The translations under genes and the position numbers were made by a program. The notes below the pieces were generated by a model that was given only the letters and a program-made list of their open reading frames with translations, was not told the DNA's origin and ran no database searches. Shown piece by piece: positions 54,111 through 62,915 of a stretch of 64,000 nucleotides of DNA. The stretch lies in the NCBI GenBank assembly GCA_964352785.1, contig CAYGTI010000013.1, positions 1 through 64,000 on the forward strand, read 5' to 3'. Source of the DNA: JACOMS01 sp964352785 (GTDB lineage: Bacteria; Pseudomonadota; Alphaproteobacteria; Caulobacterales; Maricaulaceae). Positions within the stretch are counted from its first letter, which is position 1. Each line of letters begins with the position of its first letter.

Positions 54111-54820
54111 CAGCCTACAAGGCCTGCCGCAAACTTATATCCGCCGCCCCAGACTGTCTTAATATATTCCGGATGCGCGGGATCGGTTTCGACTTTGCGC
54201 CGCAGGCGACTGATCATATTATCAAGCGAGCGCTCAAACGGAAACGCCTCACGGCCCTTGGTCAATGTCATCAAATCATCGCGAGAGAGAACCTGACCTA
54301 TATGCTCGATAAAAACGCTTAATAATTTAAACTCGCCTGTGCTCAGGGGTACAACAACATCATCAAACGATTTAAGCTCGGCCCGCTCCCGGTCGAGTGA
54401 CCATGTTCCAAATTGCACAATCCGGCTGTGTTGCTCTTTGTGAACAGGTTCTTGTGACCTTCGCAGCACCGCCCGAATTCTGGCGACCAATTCCCGCGGG
54501 TTAAAGGGTTTTGACACGTAATCATCCGCGCCAATTTCGAGCCCGACGATCCGGTCCGTATCATCAGCAAGCGCTGTGAGTAAAATAACGGGGGTTTGAG
54601 TGGTTTCCGAGAGATACCGACAAAGACTAAGCCCGTCCTCTCCCGGCATCATAATGTCAAGCACCACCAAATCAACGCTTTGGCTCTCGAGTTCTCGGCG
54701 GCCGTCTTTGGCATTTTTCGCTGTGGTCACAGAAAAACCGTTCTGGATTAAATTCTCACTCAGAGCATCCAAGATATCCTGTTGATCATCGATCACTAAT
54801 ATATGTGTCTCATCGGCCAC
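54110..54820 (-). CDS. OmpR family response regulator
   Basis: The 236-residue regulator has a receiver domain with acidic pocket Asp11/Asp12, phosphoacceptor Asp55 (LVVLDIMMPGEDG) and Lys in YVSKPFNPRE. A C-terminal winged helix (about 140-230; FERSLDNMISRLRRKVE, YIKTVWGGGYKF) follows. GTG 54820 is chosen: GGAGG lies upstream and the receiver fold starts right after it, whereas the longer frame adds 33 unrelated residues. It is divergent from the haem peroxidase gene (167-base gap), so it may control that gene, the cyanophycin operon, or both. Confidence 0.93.
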   Translation of the reverse strand: MADETHILVIDDQQDILDALSENLIQNGFSVTTAKNAKDGRRELESQSVDLVVLDIMMPGEDGLSLCRYLSETTQTPVILLTALADDTDRIVGLEIGADDYVSKPFNPRELVARIRAVLRRSQEPVHKEQHSRIVQFGTWSLDRERAELKSFDDVVVPLSTGEFKLLSVFIEHIGQVLSRDDLMTLTKGREAFPFERSLDNMISRLRRKVETDPAHPEYIKTVWGGGYKFAAGLVG

Positions 54821-54987
54821 GTAATAATCCCTCCAGATCCCCATGAATGGCTTTGTTACACTTTTTAAAGGTGACTGGCTTGTATGAAATTGTATCGCTC
54901 TTGATACAAATTTCGACACTTTGAAAATAGCCGCGATCTTATAACGCCCCTACCTTCTGCCTGTCACAAGCCAGAAGGATATATATC

Positions 54988-56994
54988 ATGCGTTTAACAT
55001 GTTCACTGCTTACACTCAGCATCGCATTGGCGGCCTGCGGCGGCGAGAATTCATCCAATACCGTTGTACCAACCGTCATCAATGCTGCGCCTAGCGTAGA
55101 CGCGGGCCTCTCTCAAGAAGCCGATGAACGCACCATTGTGCAACTCTCAGCGAATGTAACCGATACTGACGGCGATGGCCAGCTGAGCTGGATGCAGCTC
55201 TCCGGTCCGGCCGTGAACCTGACCTCTGAGACAATTACAGACCCGAGTTTTCGGGCCCCAGATGTAAGCACTGATACAGATGTAACGCTCCGTGTAACCA
55301 TACATGATGGCGTAAACCCTGCGGCCTCAGACAATATTACAATTTTAATAAAAAACCGAACCCCGTCGCCGCAAGGGATTAACGATAATACGAATGATCG
55401 CCGTGACAGAGCCCGTAATCGGCGCGGCAGCAACAGACCGCAGGACGATAACCTCGAGGTGCGAACATATGACGGCACAAATAATAATGTGGCCAACCCA
55501 CTATATGGCGCGACGTTCACACAACTCGTGCGGTTAGGCGATGCGGATTATGGTGATTTAGTTTCGTCGCTTTCAGGAGCATCCCGCCCAAGCGCACGCC
55601 TCGTGTCCAATGCAATTGTCGCCCAATCCGAAGGCGTTTCAATTCCCAATTCCGTTGGCGCCAGTGATTTTGTCTGGCAGTGGGGGCAATTTATCGACCA
55701 CGATATTGGTATCACGGACGGTGCGGAGGAGGCGGCTGATATTGCTGTCCCAACCGGGGACATCTTCTTTGATCCAAAAGGCACGGGCTTAGAAATCATA
55801 TCGTTTAACAGGGCCTTTTATGATCCGAGTACTGGCACCACGGCATCTGATCCTCGCCAGCAGGAAAATGAGATCACAGCTTGGATTGATGGCAGCAATG
55901 TTTATGGATCAGGCGATGATCGCGCTCTAGCTTTGCGTGTGTCGGCAGATAGTCCGTTTCTCGCAACCAGCAACGGAAACCTTTTACCCTTCAACACATC
56001 CGGGCAAGCCAATGCGAATGCTCTTGGCGTAGCGGATGAAAATTTGTTTCTTGCTGGGGACGTGCGCGCGAATGAACAGGTCGGCCTTGCCACTCTGCAC
56101 ACCTTGTTTATGCGTGAGCATAACCGCCTTGCGCAAATTTTCCAAAATGATGATCCCGGCGCGACAGGCGAGGAGGTTTTTCAACGCGCAAGACGCATGG
56201 TTATCGCTAAACTCCAGAAAATCACATACAATGAATATTTACCCGCTTTAATCGGCCCAAATGCCATCAGCCCATACACAGGTTACAAACCCAGCGTAAA
56301 TCCCGGCCTGTATAATGAGTTTTCTGTCGCGGCCTATAGATATGGTCACTCGCTCGTGAATGAAAATATTTTGCGTGTGGATGCAAACGGCGATGAAATT
56401 TCAGATGGACACCTAGAATTAACAGCCGCGTTTTTCACAGCTCCTTCCATCCTTGAATCACAAGACAGCATTGACCCCATTCTTAGAGGATTAGCTGCGC
56501 AACCCCACCAAAAATTAGATACGCGAGTTATCACAGACTTACGCAATATGCTCTTTGGCCCTCCGGGTTCAGGTGGATTAGATTTAGCCTCTCTGAATAT
56601 ACAGCGTGGGCGCGATCACGGCGTTCAATCCTATAACGACATGCGTGAAGTGATGGGATTACCCCGCAAGCTTACCTTTTCAGAGATTACATCTGATTCG
56701 GCATTACAAACCGCGCTGTCGGAGACATATGCCAATGTTGATGATATTGACCTTTGGGTAGGAGGATTAGCGGAAGATCCGTTGACATCTGAAAATTCCC
56801 AACTGGGCGAGCTTTTTCGGGATATGCATATTCTGCAATTCGAAGCCTTTCGGGACGGAGACCGATTTTGGTATGAAAACGATTTAACGCCTGACGAATT
56901 GGCGCGTATCGCAAATGTTACGCTCGCTCAAGTTATTCGGGATAATACAAATATTGGCAACGAATTACAGGATAACGTCTTCCTTATTCCGTAA
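54988..56994 (+). CDS. Animal haem peroxidase family lipoprotein
   Basis: The 668-residue protein starts with a lipoprotein signal (lipobox LAAC, Cys17). A PKD/REJ-like beta-sandwich domain (about 28-122; TDGDGQLSWMQLSGP) and a charged Asp/Arg/Asn linker (131-155) follow. The C-terminal animal-type haem peroxidase domain spans about 160-668. Distal His238 lies in QWGQFIDHDIG, and proximal His454 in AYRYGHSLVNEN. SLNIQRGRDHGVQSYNDMREVMG is the family signature. Bacterial peroxidasin-like enzymes oxidise halides or phenolics outside the cell; the lipid anchor here suggests surface display. It is divergent from the response regulator. Confidence 0.93.
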   Translation: MRLTCSLLTLSIALAACGGENSSNTVVPTVINAAPSVDAGLSQEADERTIVQLSANVTDTDGDGQLSWMQLSGPAVNLTSETITDPSFRAPDVSTDTDVTLRVTIHDGVNPAASDNITILIKNRTPSPQGINDNTNDRRDRARNRRGSNRPQDDNLEVRTYDGTNNNVANPLYGATFTQLVRLGDADYGDLVSSLSGASRPSARLVSNAIVAQSEGVSIPNSVGASDFVWQWGQFIDHDIGITDGAEEAADIAVPTGDIFFDPKGTGLEIISFNRAFYDPSTGTTASDPRQQENEITAWIDGSNVYGSGDDRALALRVSADSPFLATSNGNLLPFNTSGQANANALGVADENLFLAGDVRANEQVGLATLHTLFMREHNRLAQIFQNDDPGATGEEVFQRARRMVIAKLQKITYNEYLPALIGPNAISPYTGYKPSVNPGLYNEFSVAAYRYGHSLVNENILRVDANGDEISDGHLELTAAFFTAPSILESQDSIDPILRGLAAQPHQKLDTRVITDLRNMLFGPPGSGGLDLASLNIQRGRDHGVQSYNDMREVMGLPRKLTFSEITSDSALQTALSETYANVDDIDLWVGGLAEDPLTSENSQLGELFRDMHILQFEAFRDGDRFWYENDLTPDELARIANVTLAQVIRDNTNIGNELQDNVFLIP

Positions 56995-57023
56995 AGCATT
57001 AAGCCGAGATATGTGGGTGCGGT

Positions 57024-57055
57024 AGAGCGGTTGTCATTGCCGCTCTCCCATTTTT
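57024..57055 (+). terminator. Terminator after the haem peroxidase gene
   Basis: The stem AGAGCGG / CCGCTCT (7 bp) with a 9-base loop (57024-57046) begins 30 bases after the peroxidase stop and is followed by CCCATTTTT. It closes the peroxidase transcript before the tetR operators. Confidence 0.6.
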
Positions 57056-57087
57056 CGCCACTCCTAAACATATCGAAGTATCTACCG

Positions 57088-57103
57088 TTAAGACCTTATT
57101 AAC
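57088..57103. promoter_or_regulatory. Possible CtrA box
   Basis: TTAA-N7-TTAAC (57088-57103) matches the full CtrA consensus of Alphaproteobacteria and lies about 90-100 bases upstream of tetR. In 64 kb a match on either strand is expected about half the time by chance, so this is a candidate only. Confidence 0.3.
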
Positions 57104-57112
57104 TACAATTCA

Positions 57113-57180
57113 TATGTAAGTAAGTATTCACTTGCGCATCAATCAACATAATACTATAGGGTGTGAATATTCACTTACAT
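57113..57180. promoter_or_regulatory. Two TetR-type operators upstream of tetR
   Basis: The sequences ATGTAAGTAAGTATTCACTTG (57114-57134) and GTGTGAATATTCACTTACAT (57161-57180) are related inverted repeats around a TATTCAC core, spaced 26 bases apart. They flank the likely tetR promoter, the normal position for autorepression of a TetR gene and its operon. Confidence 0.65.
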
Positions 57181-57190
57181 TTGAGATTTT

Positions 57191-57808
57191 ATGATGATGA
57201 GCATCGATAAATTACGCGGAGTCTCTGCCGCTGACGGAACAACCAAAGCCAAGATCGAACGGGCGGCACTGATCCTGTTTGCCCGGCACGGTGTGGACGG
57301 CGTTTCGACCAAACAAATCGCTAACGATGCCGGAATCTCCGAAGGCGCGATCTATAGGCATTTTTCCGGTAAAGAAGATCTGGCACGTGATCTCATGCGC
57401 GCGATTCACAACCGCCTGACAGATATGATCCGCCTTGCCGCCACGGATAACGTAACGCTAGCAGAGCAAATTAATTTCATCGTGCGCCATTACTGCCGCA
57501 TTGCCGATGATGACTGGACTCTCTTTCATTATCACATCCTGCACCTTCACCGCTTTCCATCACTGTCTGATGGCCCGCCTGATAGTCCTATCAGCGCATC
57601 TGCCGATCTCATCAATGCTGCGATGACACGCGGCGAAATCAAGCCAGCGGACCCTTATCTCATGGCCTCCATGGCGCTCGGCGTCGTGCTGCAGGCGGCC
57701 CAATCCAAAGTGTTCGGCTATGTTGCCGAACCTCTATCTGAACACACACATATTTTTATACCTGCCGTCATGGCAGTCCTGACTGTAAAAGAGGAACAAA
57801 CACTATGA
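57191..57808 (+). CDS. TetR/AcrR family transcriptional regulator
   Basis: The 205-residue repressor has an N-terminal helix-turn-helix (residues 20-66; LFARHGVDGVSTKQIANDAGISEGAIYRHFSGKEDL) and a C-terminal ligand domain (from about 75). The start is ATG 57191 or one of the two following in-frame ATGs. It is the first gene of a tightly overlapping operon (ATGA to plsC) and probably controls it through the two upstream operators. The ligand is unknown but is likely lipid-related given its partners. Confidence 0.93.
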   Translation: MMMSIDKLRGVSAADGTTKAKIERAALILFARHGVDGVSTKQIANDAGISEGAIYRHFSGKEDLARDLMRAIHNRLTDMIRLAATDNVTLAEQINFIVRHYCRIADDDWTLFHYHILHLHRFPSLSDGPPDSPISASADLINAAMTRGEIKPADPYLMASMALGVVLQAAQSKVFGYVAEPLSEHTHIFIPAVMAVLTVKEEQTL

Positions 57809-58620
57809 GATCAATCTTTTTTAATATCTTCTTTGTTGCTGCAACATTCTTTTATGCACTGATAGCCGTGCTCTTTTCATTTATTCCCGGCCGCAAGCTA
57901 ATGATGTGGAGCCTGCGCCGCTATACCAAAGTCATGATGTGGGCGATGCGTGTCATAGCTCGTATTGATGTGTCCGTAACCGGCCACGAAAATGTTCCTA
58001 AAGACGGGCCCGTGATCATAGCCGCGAAACATCAAAGCTATGGCGATGGGATCGTCATGTTTTCACAATTTTTCGATCTCACATTTGTCACGGGGGATCA
58101 TCTTGAAAAATTTCTATTCCTCAAACGTATTTTAGCCAAAATGAACGCTGTTGTTATTGATAGTTGCGGGGGCGAAGACTCACGCAAAAAAATGGCGGAA
58201 ACATCCGCCGTTATCCGGGAGCAAGGACGCCGTATCCTAATTTATCCGGAGGGACATCTCTCAAAAATCGGAACGCACCATACCTACCGCAAGGGTGTAT
58301 ATCATTTGTACAAGGATTTTGGCTGTCCGGTTGTGCCTGTCGCGACTAATTTAGGCCAGCGCTGGAATCAAACGGACTGGCAGAAACACGCCGGGCCCGC
58401 CGCATTAGAGTTTTTAGAGCCTATACGGCCCGGGTTAGAAAAGGACGAGTTTATGGCAAAGCTGCAAAGCCAAATTGAAACCCGCAGCCTTGAACTGCTT
58501 GACATGGACAATCTTGGAGCGCTTAACATTGATGACATTGGCCAGCGCCAAGAAAACGATGTTGCGCTTGCCAAGCGCCTTGCCCGGGAAGAGGCTGCAA
58601 CACAGGAGATCAACACATGA
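57805..58620 (+). CDS. plsC: 1-acyl-sn-glycerol-3-phosphate acyltransferase
   Basis: The 271-residue membrane acyltransferase has one or two N-terminal hydrophobic segments (residues 5-25), the catalytic HQSYGD (HX4D, near residue 75) and the second motif YPEGHLSK. It adds an acyl group to lysophosphatidic acid or a related lysophospholipid. It overlaps tetR and the transporter by 4 bases each. An acyltransferase coupled to a lysophospholipid flippase resembles the Aas-LplT salvage system of enterobacteria. Confidence 0.93.
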   Translation: MRSIFFNIFFVAATFFYALIAVLFSFIPGRKLMMWSLRRYTKVMMWAMRVIARIDVSVTGHENVPKDGPVIIAAKHQSYGDGIVMFSQFFDLTFVTGDHLEKFLFLKRILAKMNAVVIDSCGGEDSRKKMAETSAVIREQGRRILIYPEGHLSKIGTHHTYRKGVYHLYKDFGCPVVPVATNLGQRWNQTDWQKHAGPAALEFLEPIRPGLEKDEFMAKLQSQIETRSLELLDMDNLGALNIDDIGQRQENDVALAKRLAREEAATQEINT

Positions 58621-59948
58621 GCCTCAAACTTGCCGGAAGCCTCCTGCGGCAGCGGCGCTTCTTACCCTTATTTGTCTTATTCCAAGCGGGAACCTTTAAC
58701 GACAATGCCCTCAAGAATGCGCTGATTGCGCTGGTGACCTTCGGAGGCGTTGTATTGTTCTCGGAAAACATTCCGCGCAATTCTGTCGTTCCATTAGCCG
58801 CTCTTTTGTTTACAATGCCTTTTCTGATCCTCTGTACGATTGCAGGACAAATCGCAGACAAGGTTGATCGCGGCCTGATCCTTAAATGGATCAAACGCGC
58901 TGAAGTTATTATTATGCTGGTCGCCGCTCTCGGTTTTTTTCTTGAAAGCCCGATCATTCTCGCCATCACCTTGGTCTGTATGGGCGCACAATCGGCATTC
59001 TTCTCCCCAACAAAAAACGCCGTGCTACCACAATGGCTCGAAGACCGGGAGTTAATTACAGGCAATAGCCTGATGAGTGGTTTTCAATTTTTCTTTGTTC
59101 TTTTAGGTCAATCCGTAGGCACATTGTTGGTGCTTATGGCCTTCCCAGAAACAGGGTTTTTGACAGGGCCTCGTATTGTAGCAATCATTCTGATTGTCTT
59201 GGCTGTTTTAGGATGGCTTGCCGCAGAAAAGGTGCCCAGCGCTCCCGCACCGAGGCCGGATTTAAAAGTTGATTACAATCCGATCACAGCCATCTATCGC
59301 ACTCTGCTTGACGCGTGGGCAGATAAACCTGTCTTTAGGCCCATGCTTGGCATCGCATGGTTTTATGGCCTGTCAACAATTTTTGTCACAGCGTTCCCCG
59401 TCTATATCGCAGATGTCATGAAATATGATCAATGGGTTCTTACCGCTGTTTTGGTTTTTTCAACCCTCGGTATTTTGACGGGGTCACTCCTATGTCTCGT
59501 GCTGGCACGCGGGAAAGAAGCCATTGGCGTCACCACAATCGGTATTATTGGCGTCGCTCTCTTTACTTTGGACTTATATTTGAACAGCCAACTATCCCCT
59601 CGCGTGGAACTGGCGGGACTGGATGTCTTTCTCGCCGCGCCGGAAACACCGCGGTTTTTATTCGATGTCATCGGCGCATCCCTCAGCGCGGGACTTTTTG
59701 TTGTCCCCCTACAAGCAATGGCTCAACGCCGCGCAAATGAAGAGAACCGCGCACGCATGATGAGCGCTGGCTCTGTGTTGCTTAATCTAGCTGTAAACAC
59801 CGTTACTTTTGGACTTTATTTTCTGGGATTTCTCGCCAATATTGCTCCAGCCTCGCCCTTCTTATTCATTGTTCTTGTGAGTCTGGTTGTTGCCATTTAT
59901 GCGGTTTACCGCGTTATCCAAACAAGAAAAGAAGGAACGGCAAATTGA
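58617..59948 (+). CDS. Major facilitator superfamily transporter, lysophospholipid transporter-like
   Basis: The 443-residue transporter has about 12 predicted transmembrane helices and the LplT-type opening VLFQAGTFNDNALKNALIALVTFGG and GQIADKVDRGLILKWIKRAEV (MFS motif A region). LplT brings lysophospholipid across the inner membrane for reacylation. Translational coupling to plsC (ATGA overlap) supports the same role here, though other amphiphilic substrates are possible. The neighbouring spoU start overlaps the stop. Confidence 0.88.
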   Translation: MSLKLAGSLLRQRRFLPLFVLFQAGTFNDNALKNALIALVTFGGVVLFSENIPRNSVVPLAALLFTMPFLILCTIAGQIADKVDRGLILKWIKRAEVIIMLVAALGFFLESPIILAITLVCMGAQSAFFSPTKNAVLPQWLEDRELITGNSLMSGFQFFFVLLGQSVGTLLVLMAFPETGFLTGPRIVAIILIVLAVLGWLAAEKVPSAPAPRPDLKVDYNPITAIYRTLLDAWADKPVFRPMLGIAWFYGLSTIFVTAFPVYIADVMKYDQWVLTAVLVFSTLGILTGSLLCLVLARGKEAIGVTTIGIIGVALFTLDLYLNSQLSPRVELAGLDVFLAAPETPRFLFDVIGASLSAGLFVVPLQAMAQRRANEENRARMMSAGSVLLNLAVNTVTFGLYFLGFLANIAPASPFLFIVLVSLVVAIYAVYRVIQTRKEGTAN

Positions 59949-60466
59949 GAGGTTATTTCGGTGTCGGTGTTCAGGGTATATCCAAAGCTCATAATCTTGG
60001 CGCTATTCTGCGCACCGCTCATGCATTTGGCGCTAGCTTTACGTTTACGATAGATGCCTTTCACAAACTCAAGGATGTCGCACAAACGGATACGTCAGCG
60101 TCCAAAGATCATATGCCATTTTATGAGTGGGACAGCCCGGACGCTCTTATACTACCAAAAAACTGTCAAATCGTCGGCATAGAGTTGACCAACGCTTCGG
60201 TAGACTTACCCAGCTTTCGGCATCCCAGAAACTGTGTTTATATTCTCGGCCCAGAGGATGGGTCGCTCTCAGATGACATGCAGTCACGCTGTGATCACCT
60301 TGTCAAAATTCCAACGAAGTTTTGCATTAATGTCAGCCTCGCGGCTGCGCTTACGCTTTATGACCGTACGCTTTGCTTTGGCGGTTATCCTGAACGGCCC
60401 GTTCGCCCTGGCGGGCCGGACCTTGACGCCATAGAGGCATGGCAAAAAACGGGGCGCAGAGGCTAA
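59945..60466 (+). CDS. SpoU/TrmH family RNA methyltransferase
   Basis: The 173-residue protein is a compact SPOUT methyltransferase: motif 1 NLGAILRTAHAFGA, motif 2 YILGPEDGSLS and motif 3 INVSLAAALTLYDR. It should 2'-O-methylate tRNA or rRNA; the substrate cannot be told. It starts with TTG (TTGA overlap with the MFS gene), a rare start that implies translational coupling. It lacks the N-terminal extension of TrmH-type enzymes. Confidence 0.9.
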   Translation: MRGYFGVGVQGISKAHNLGAILRTAHAFGASFTFTIDAFHKLKDVAQTDTSASKDHMPFYEWDSPDALILPKNCQIVGIELTNASVDLPSFRHPRNCVYILGPEDGSLSDDMQSRCDHLVKIPTKFCINVSLAAALTLYDRTLCFGGYPERPVRPGGPDLDAIEAWQKTGRRG

Positions 60467-60651
60467 TCCAGAGCGGCAAGCCTTTTCGGTAAACTTTGCA
60501 TGATGATTTTCCGCTCAAGGTCAGAATAACGTGTCCACATGGCAATTTCGTCTCGCGTCCGCCCGCAGCCAAAACATTGACGGCTCTCCAAGTCTAATTG
60601 ACAAATCAGAACACAAGGACTCTCAATAGCGGGCGTTTCGCGAAAGCTCAC
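60463..60651 (-). CDS. DUF1289 domain protein
   Basis: The 62-residue protein has the family's cysteine pattern CVLICQLDLESRQCFGCGRTRDE (CxxxC, CxxC), which probably binds zinc or a 4Fe-4S cluster, and the conserved SPC start. The function is not established. It overlaps the DUF2891 gene (ATGA) and is convergent with spoU. Confidence 0.9.
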   Translation of the reverse strand: MSFRETPAIESPCVLICQLDLESRQCFGCGRTRDEIAMWTRYSDLERKIIMQSLPKRLAALD

Positions 60652-61802
60652 GGCGCGCCGCGATCTGTCATTAGATATGAGGCAAAGCTCGCAAGCCAGT
60701 GTGAGCCTGAATAATGCGCGTCAGAGACAGCAGCGACGCCTGTATCCGCGTGGATATTTGCGGCTGCGACCAAAGACCCAATTCGAGGGTCACCGTCTGG
60801 TAAGGCGCGGGCAACATTATACAAGTTCCATGCGCGCGATAAATTCACTCCGTCCAAGTGAACGAGCTTTCCATCGCTGGCATCTTTGACGATGCCCGGA
60901 GAAAGCCAATCTGAGGTGCCATCCATTGGAATATTTGGCATGAAATCCGCGAGCCAATCAGAGAACTCATCTTGACTGAAAATCCGCCGCATCAAATCAG
61001 CCTCCATCAAGCACGGCGAGAGGAAGTCCTCTCCGCTAGGCTCATAGGCTAGGGGGCAGTTTTTATCATCTTTGTGAAATTCCAAAGACCGGCGAACGAT
61101 TAACTGCTCCATATCAGTATCTCCTGCCACGCGCGCCCAATCGAGCATTAAACCAAAGGCAAAGGCCGACTGGTTATGAGTGCCAAGACGGATAGGATAC
61201 GCCAGCTTTGGCAGCCACAGCTTCAGACTGTCCGCAATATCAGCCTCCAGCGGCGCGAGCTTTGCCAACCACTTCTTCGCCATTGGATCGTCCCATTCAC
61301 GTAACTCGGCTACGAGCTGTAAGAACCATGCTAGGCCATAAGGCCGCTCCCAAGACCCGCGGGCCGGGCGGGCAAACTGCGCGATCTCGCCGGCAATATT
61401 TTCAGCGGTGAAACTGATGTCCAGTTTTGAGATAGCCTCTTGCTGCCACGTGGCATCCTGTGGCCCGGAGCGCAAAAGCCGGACTAACAGCCAATGACCA
61501 TGAACGGAGGAATGCCAATCAAAACAGCCGTAGAAAACGGGGAAAAGCTCACGCGGCGGGCCGACTTCCGCATCGCTGTCCATGGTGCGCGAGACTTTGT
61601 TGGGATACTCCCGGTGAACGCAATCAAGCGCGAGCCGCGAAAACCGTCCTGCAAGCACAGGATCTATGTCGTTTGGAAAGTTATAAGATGTAGACGCCTT
61701 GCTCGCCGCATCAGCGATAGGTTCAAGTTCGGCCGGGCTTTCGCAGGCCGCGAGCAGTAGGCAGATCGGCGCTAAAGTGAGGGTAAGACAACGGTAAAAC
61801 AT
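60648..61802 (-). CDS. DUF2891 family lipoprotein
   Basis: The 384-residue protein has a lipoprotein signal (lipobox LAAC, Cys20). A DUF2891-type helical domain follows (from about 45; RLALDCVHREYPNK, FPVFYGCFDWHSSVHGHWLLVRLLR, RLGTHNQSAFAFGLMLDWAR). The family is related to alpha/alpha-barrel glycoside hydrolase or epimerase-like folds, and its function is unknown; most members I know of lack a lipoprotein signal. It is upstream of DUF1289 and convergent with nothing recognised. Confidence 0.85.
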   Translation of the reverse strand: MFYRCLTLTLAPICLLLAACESPAELEPIADAASKASTSYNFPNDIDPVLAGRFSRLALDCVHREYPNKVSRTMDSDAEVGPPRELFPVFYGCFDWHSSVHGHWLLVRLLRSGPQDATWQQEAISKLDISFTAENIAGEIAQFARPARGSWERPYGLAWFLQLVAELREWDDPMAKKWLAKLAPLEADIADSLKLWLPKLAYPIRLGTHNQSAFAFGLMLDWARVAGDTDMEQLIVRRSLEFHKDDKNCPLAYEPSGEDFLSPCLMEADLMRRIFSQDEFSDWLADFMPNIPMDGTSDWLSPGIVKDASDGKLVHLDGVNLSRAWNLYNVARALPDGDPRIGSLVAAANIHADTGVAAVSDAHYSGSHWLASFASYLMTDRGAP

Positions 61803-61838
61803 ATTGTCTCTTAACCGGAGACAATAACAGTTGAAAAG

Positions 61839-62621
61839 CTATTTCTCGGCTTCGCTTGCGTCGTCGTCTTCGGCAAAACCAAGCGACTTCATTTTCTTTA
61901 TGCTGGGCGAAGGCTCTAGGCTATAAGATCCACCGGAAATTGAGAGCCCGTCAGCCTCCATGCCCTCTAACTCTTGGAGGCTGATCATATGGCTTTCACC
62001 AAATTTTTCGAGCGTTAAGCCTGTTATAATTGTGCCCCCTTTCATCGCCATGATCTCAGGCTTTACGGTTTCATCATCATAAGTCACGGACATGTGCGTC
62101 ATTTTTGGGATAAGGAGCTTTATTGGACCAGGAACTATTTTCTTGTAAAAACTTTTCCCGTCTTTAGCGCCGTCTTTCAGGTCTGCGATTGTGTGGACTC
62201 CGGACGCGTTCTTAAACTTCACATCGAAATCCATGCTGAAAGACACACCGTCCTCTTCTCGGATCAGTCCGGCACGAGACGGATCATCCACGCAAAGCTC
62301 ACCGTCCTTTGATTGTTGAGCGAGGCGCTGGATATCAGGCACCGATCCGTCATCCTTGATGGCAAAGGTTAGTTCTTCGTCTTGGTTGCGATAGAAAAGC
62401 CGTTCAGGCAACACGCCTGCATCAACGACAAATTGCGCAGCCATGATGGCGTCAACCGTATCGCGCTGTTCCGGCTTTAATTCATTGAATTTTGAGAAGA
62501 ATTTGATCAAATCGTCTGCGGGGATACACTCTGTAGCCTTGCGTACATCTGTTTCATCTTTGGCGAATGCAGCAGACCCCAAGACTATTGAGAGTAAAAG
62601 CGCGATTAAAGCATGTCTCAT
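61839..62621 (-). CDS. Exported protein of unknown function
   Basis: The 260-residue protein has a signal peptide (MRHALIALLLSIVLGSAAFA, residues 1-20, cleavage near AFA-KD). The mature domain is rich in Asp, Lys and Glu with no recognised motif and one Cys pair (residues 33 and 118), which may form a disulfide. The C-terminus is acidic (EDDDASEAEK). It lies upstream of the DUF2891 lipoprotein gene (36-base gap), so both may be made together. Not assigned. Confidence 0.72.
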   Translation of the reverse strand: MRHALIALLLSIVLGSAAFAKDETDVRKATECIPADDLIKFFSKFNELKPEQRDTVDAIMAAQFVVDAGVLPERLFYRNQDEELTFAIKDDGSVPDIQRLAQQSKDGELCVDDPSRAGLIREEDGVSFSMDFDVKFKNASGVHTIADLKDGAKDGKSFYKKIVPGPIKLLIPKMTHMSVTYDDETVKPEIMAMKGGTIITGLTLEKFGESHMISLQELEGMEADGLSISGGSYSLEPSPSIKKMKSLGFAEDDDASEAEK

Positions 62622-62753
62622 TATAGACCCTTCTTTTTGTATCGTGGTATAAGCCGCCTTATTATCCCGCCAGTGAAATGTTTGTCATAAAACAGGTTGG
62701 CGCATGTCTGCCATCTGTATAAGGTAACTGCTCTACGACTTACGGAGACGAAT

Positions 62754-62909
62754 ATGCAACGCCGCCTCATATGCCTCGCTCTTATATCGGCATTCGCCTT
62801 GTCTGCCTGCGGCGTCAAAGGTGACCTTGAGACTCCCCCGCCCATGTGGGGCGATAAGTCTAAACAAGACCAATCCGATAAAAAGCCAGACAATACAACA
62901 AACGAATAA
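62754..62909 (+). CDS. lptM: LptM-like small lipoprotein
   Basis: The 51-residue lipoprotein has the lipobox LSAC followed by the LptM signature CGVKGDLETPP. LptM stabilises the LptDE lipopolysaccharide translocon by helping disulfide formation in LptD. ATG 62754 follows GGAG; the ORF extension to 62697 is rejected. Its location immediately upstream of lysA is the conserved position of this gene in Proteobacteria. Confidence 0.88.
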   Translation: MQRRLICLALISAFALSACGVKGDLETPPPMWGDKSKQDQSDKKPDNTTNE

Positions 62910-62915
62910 TGTGTT

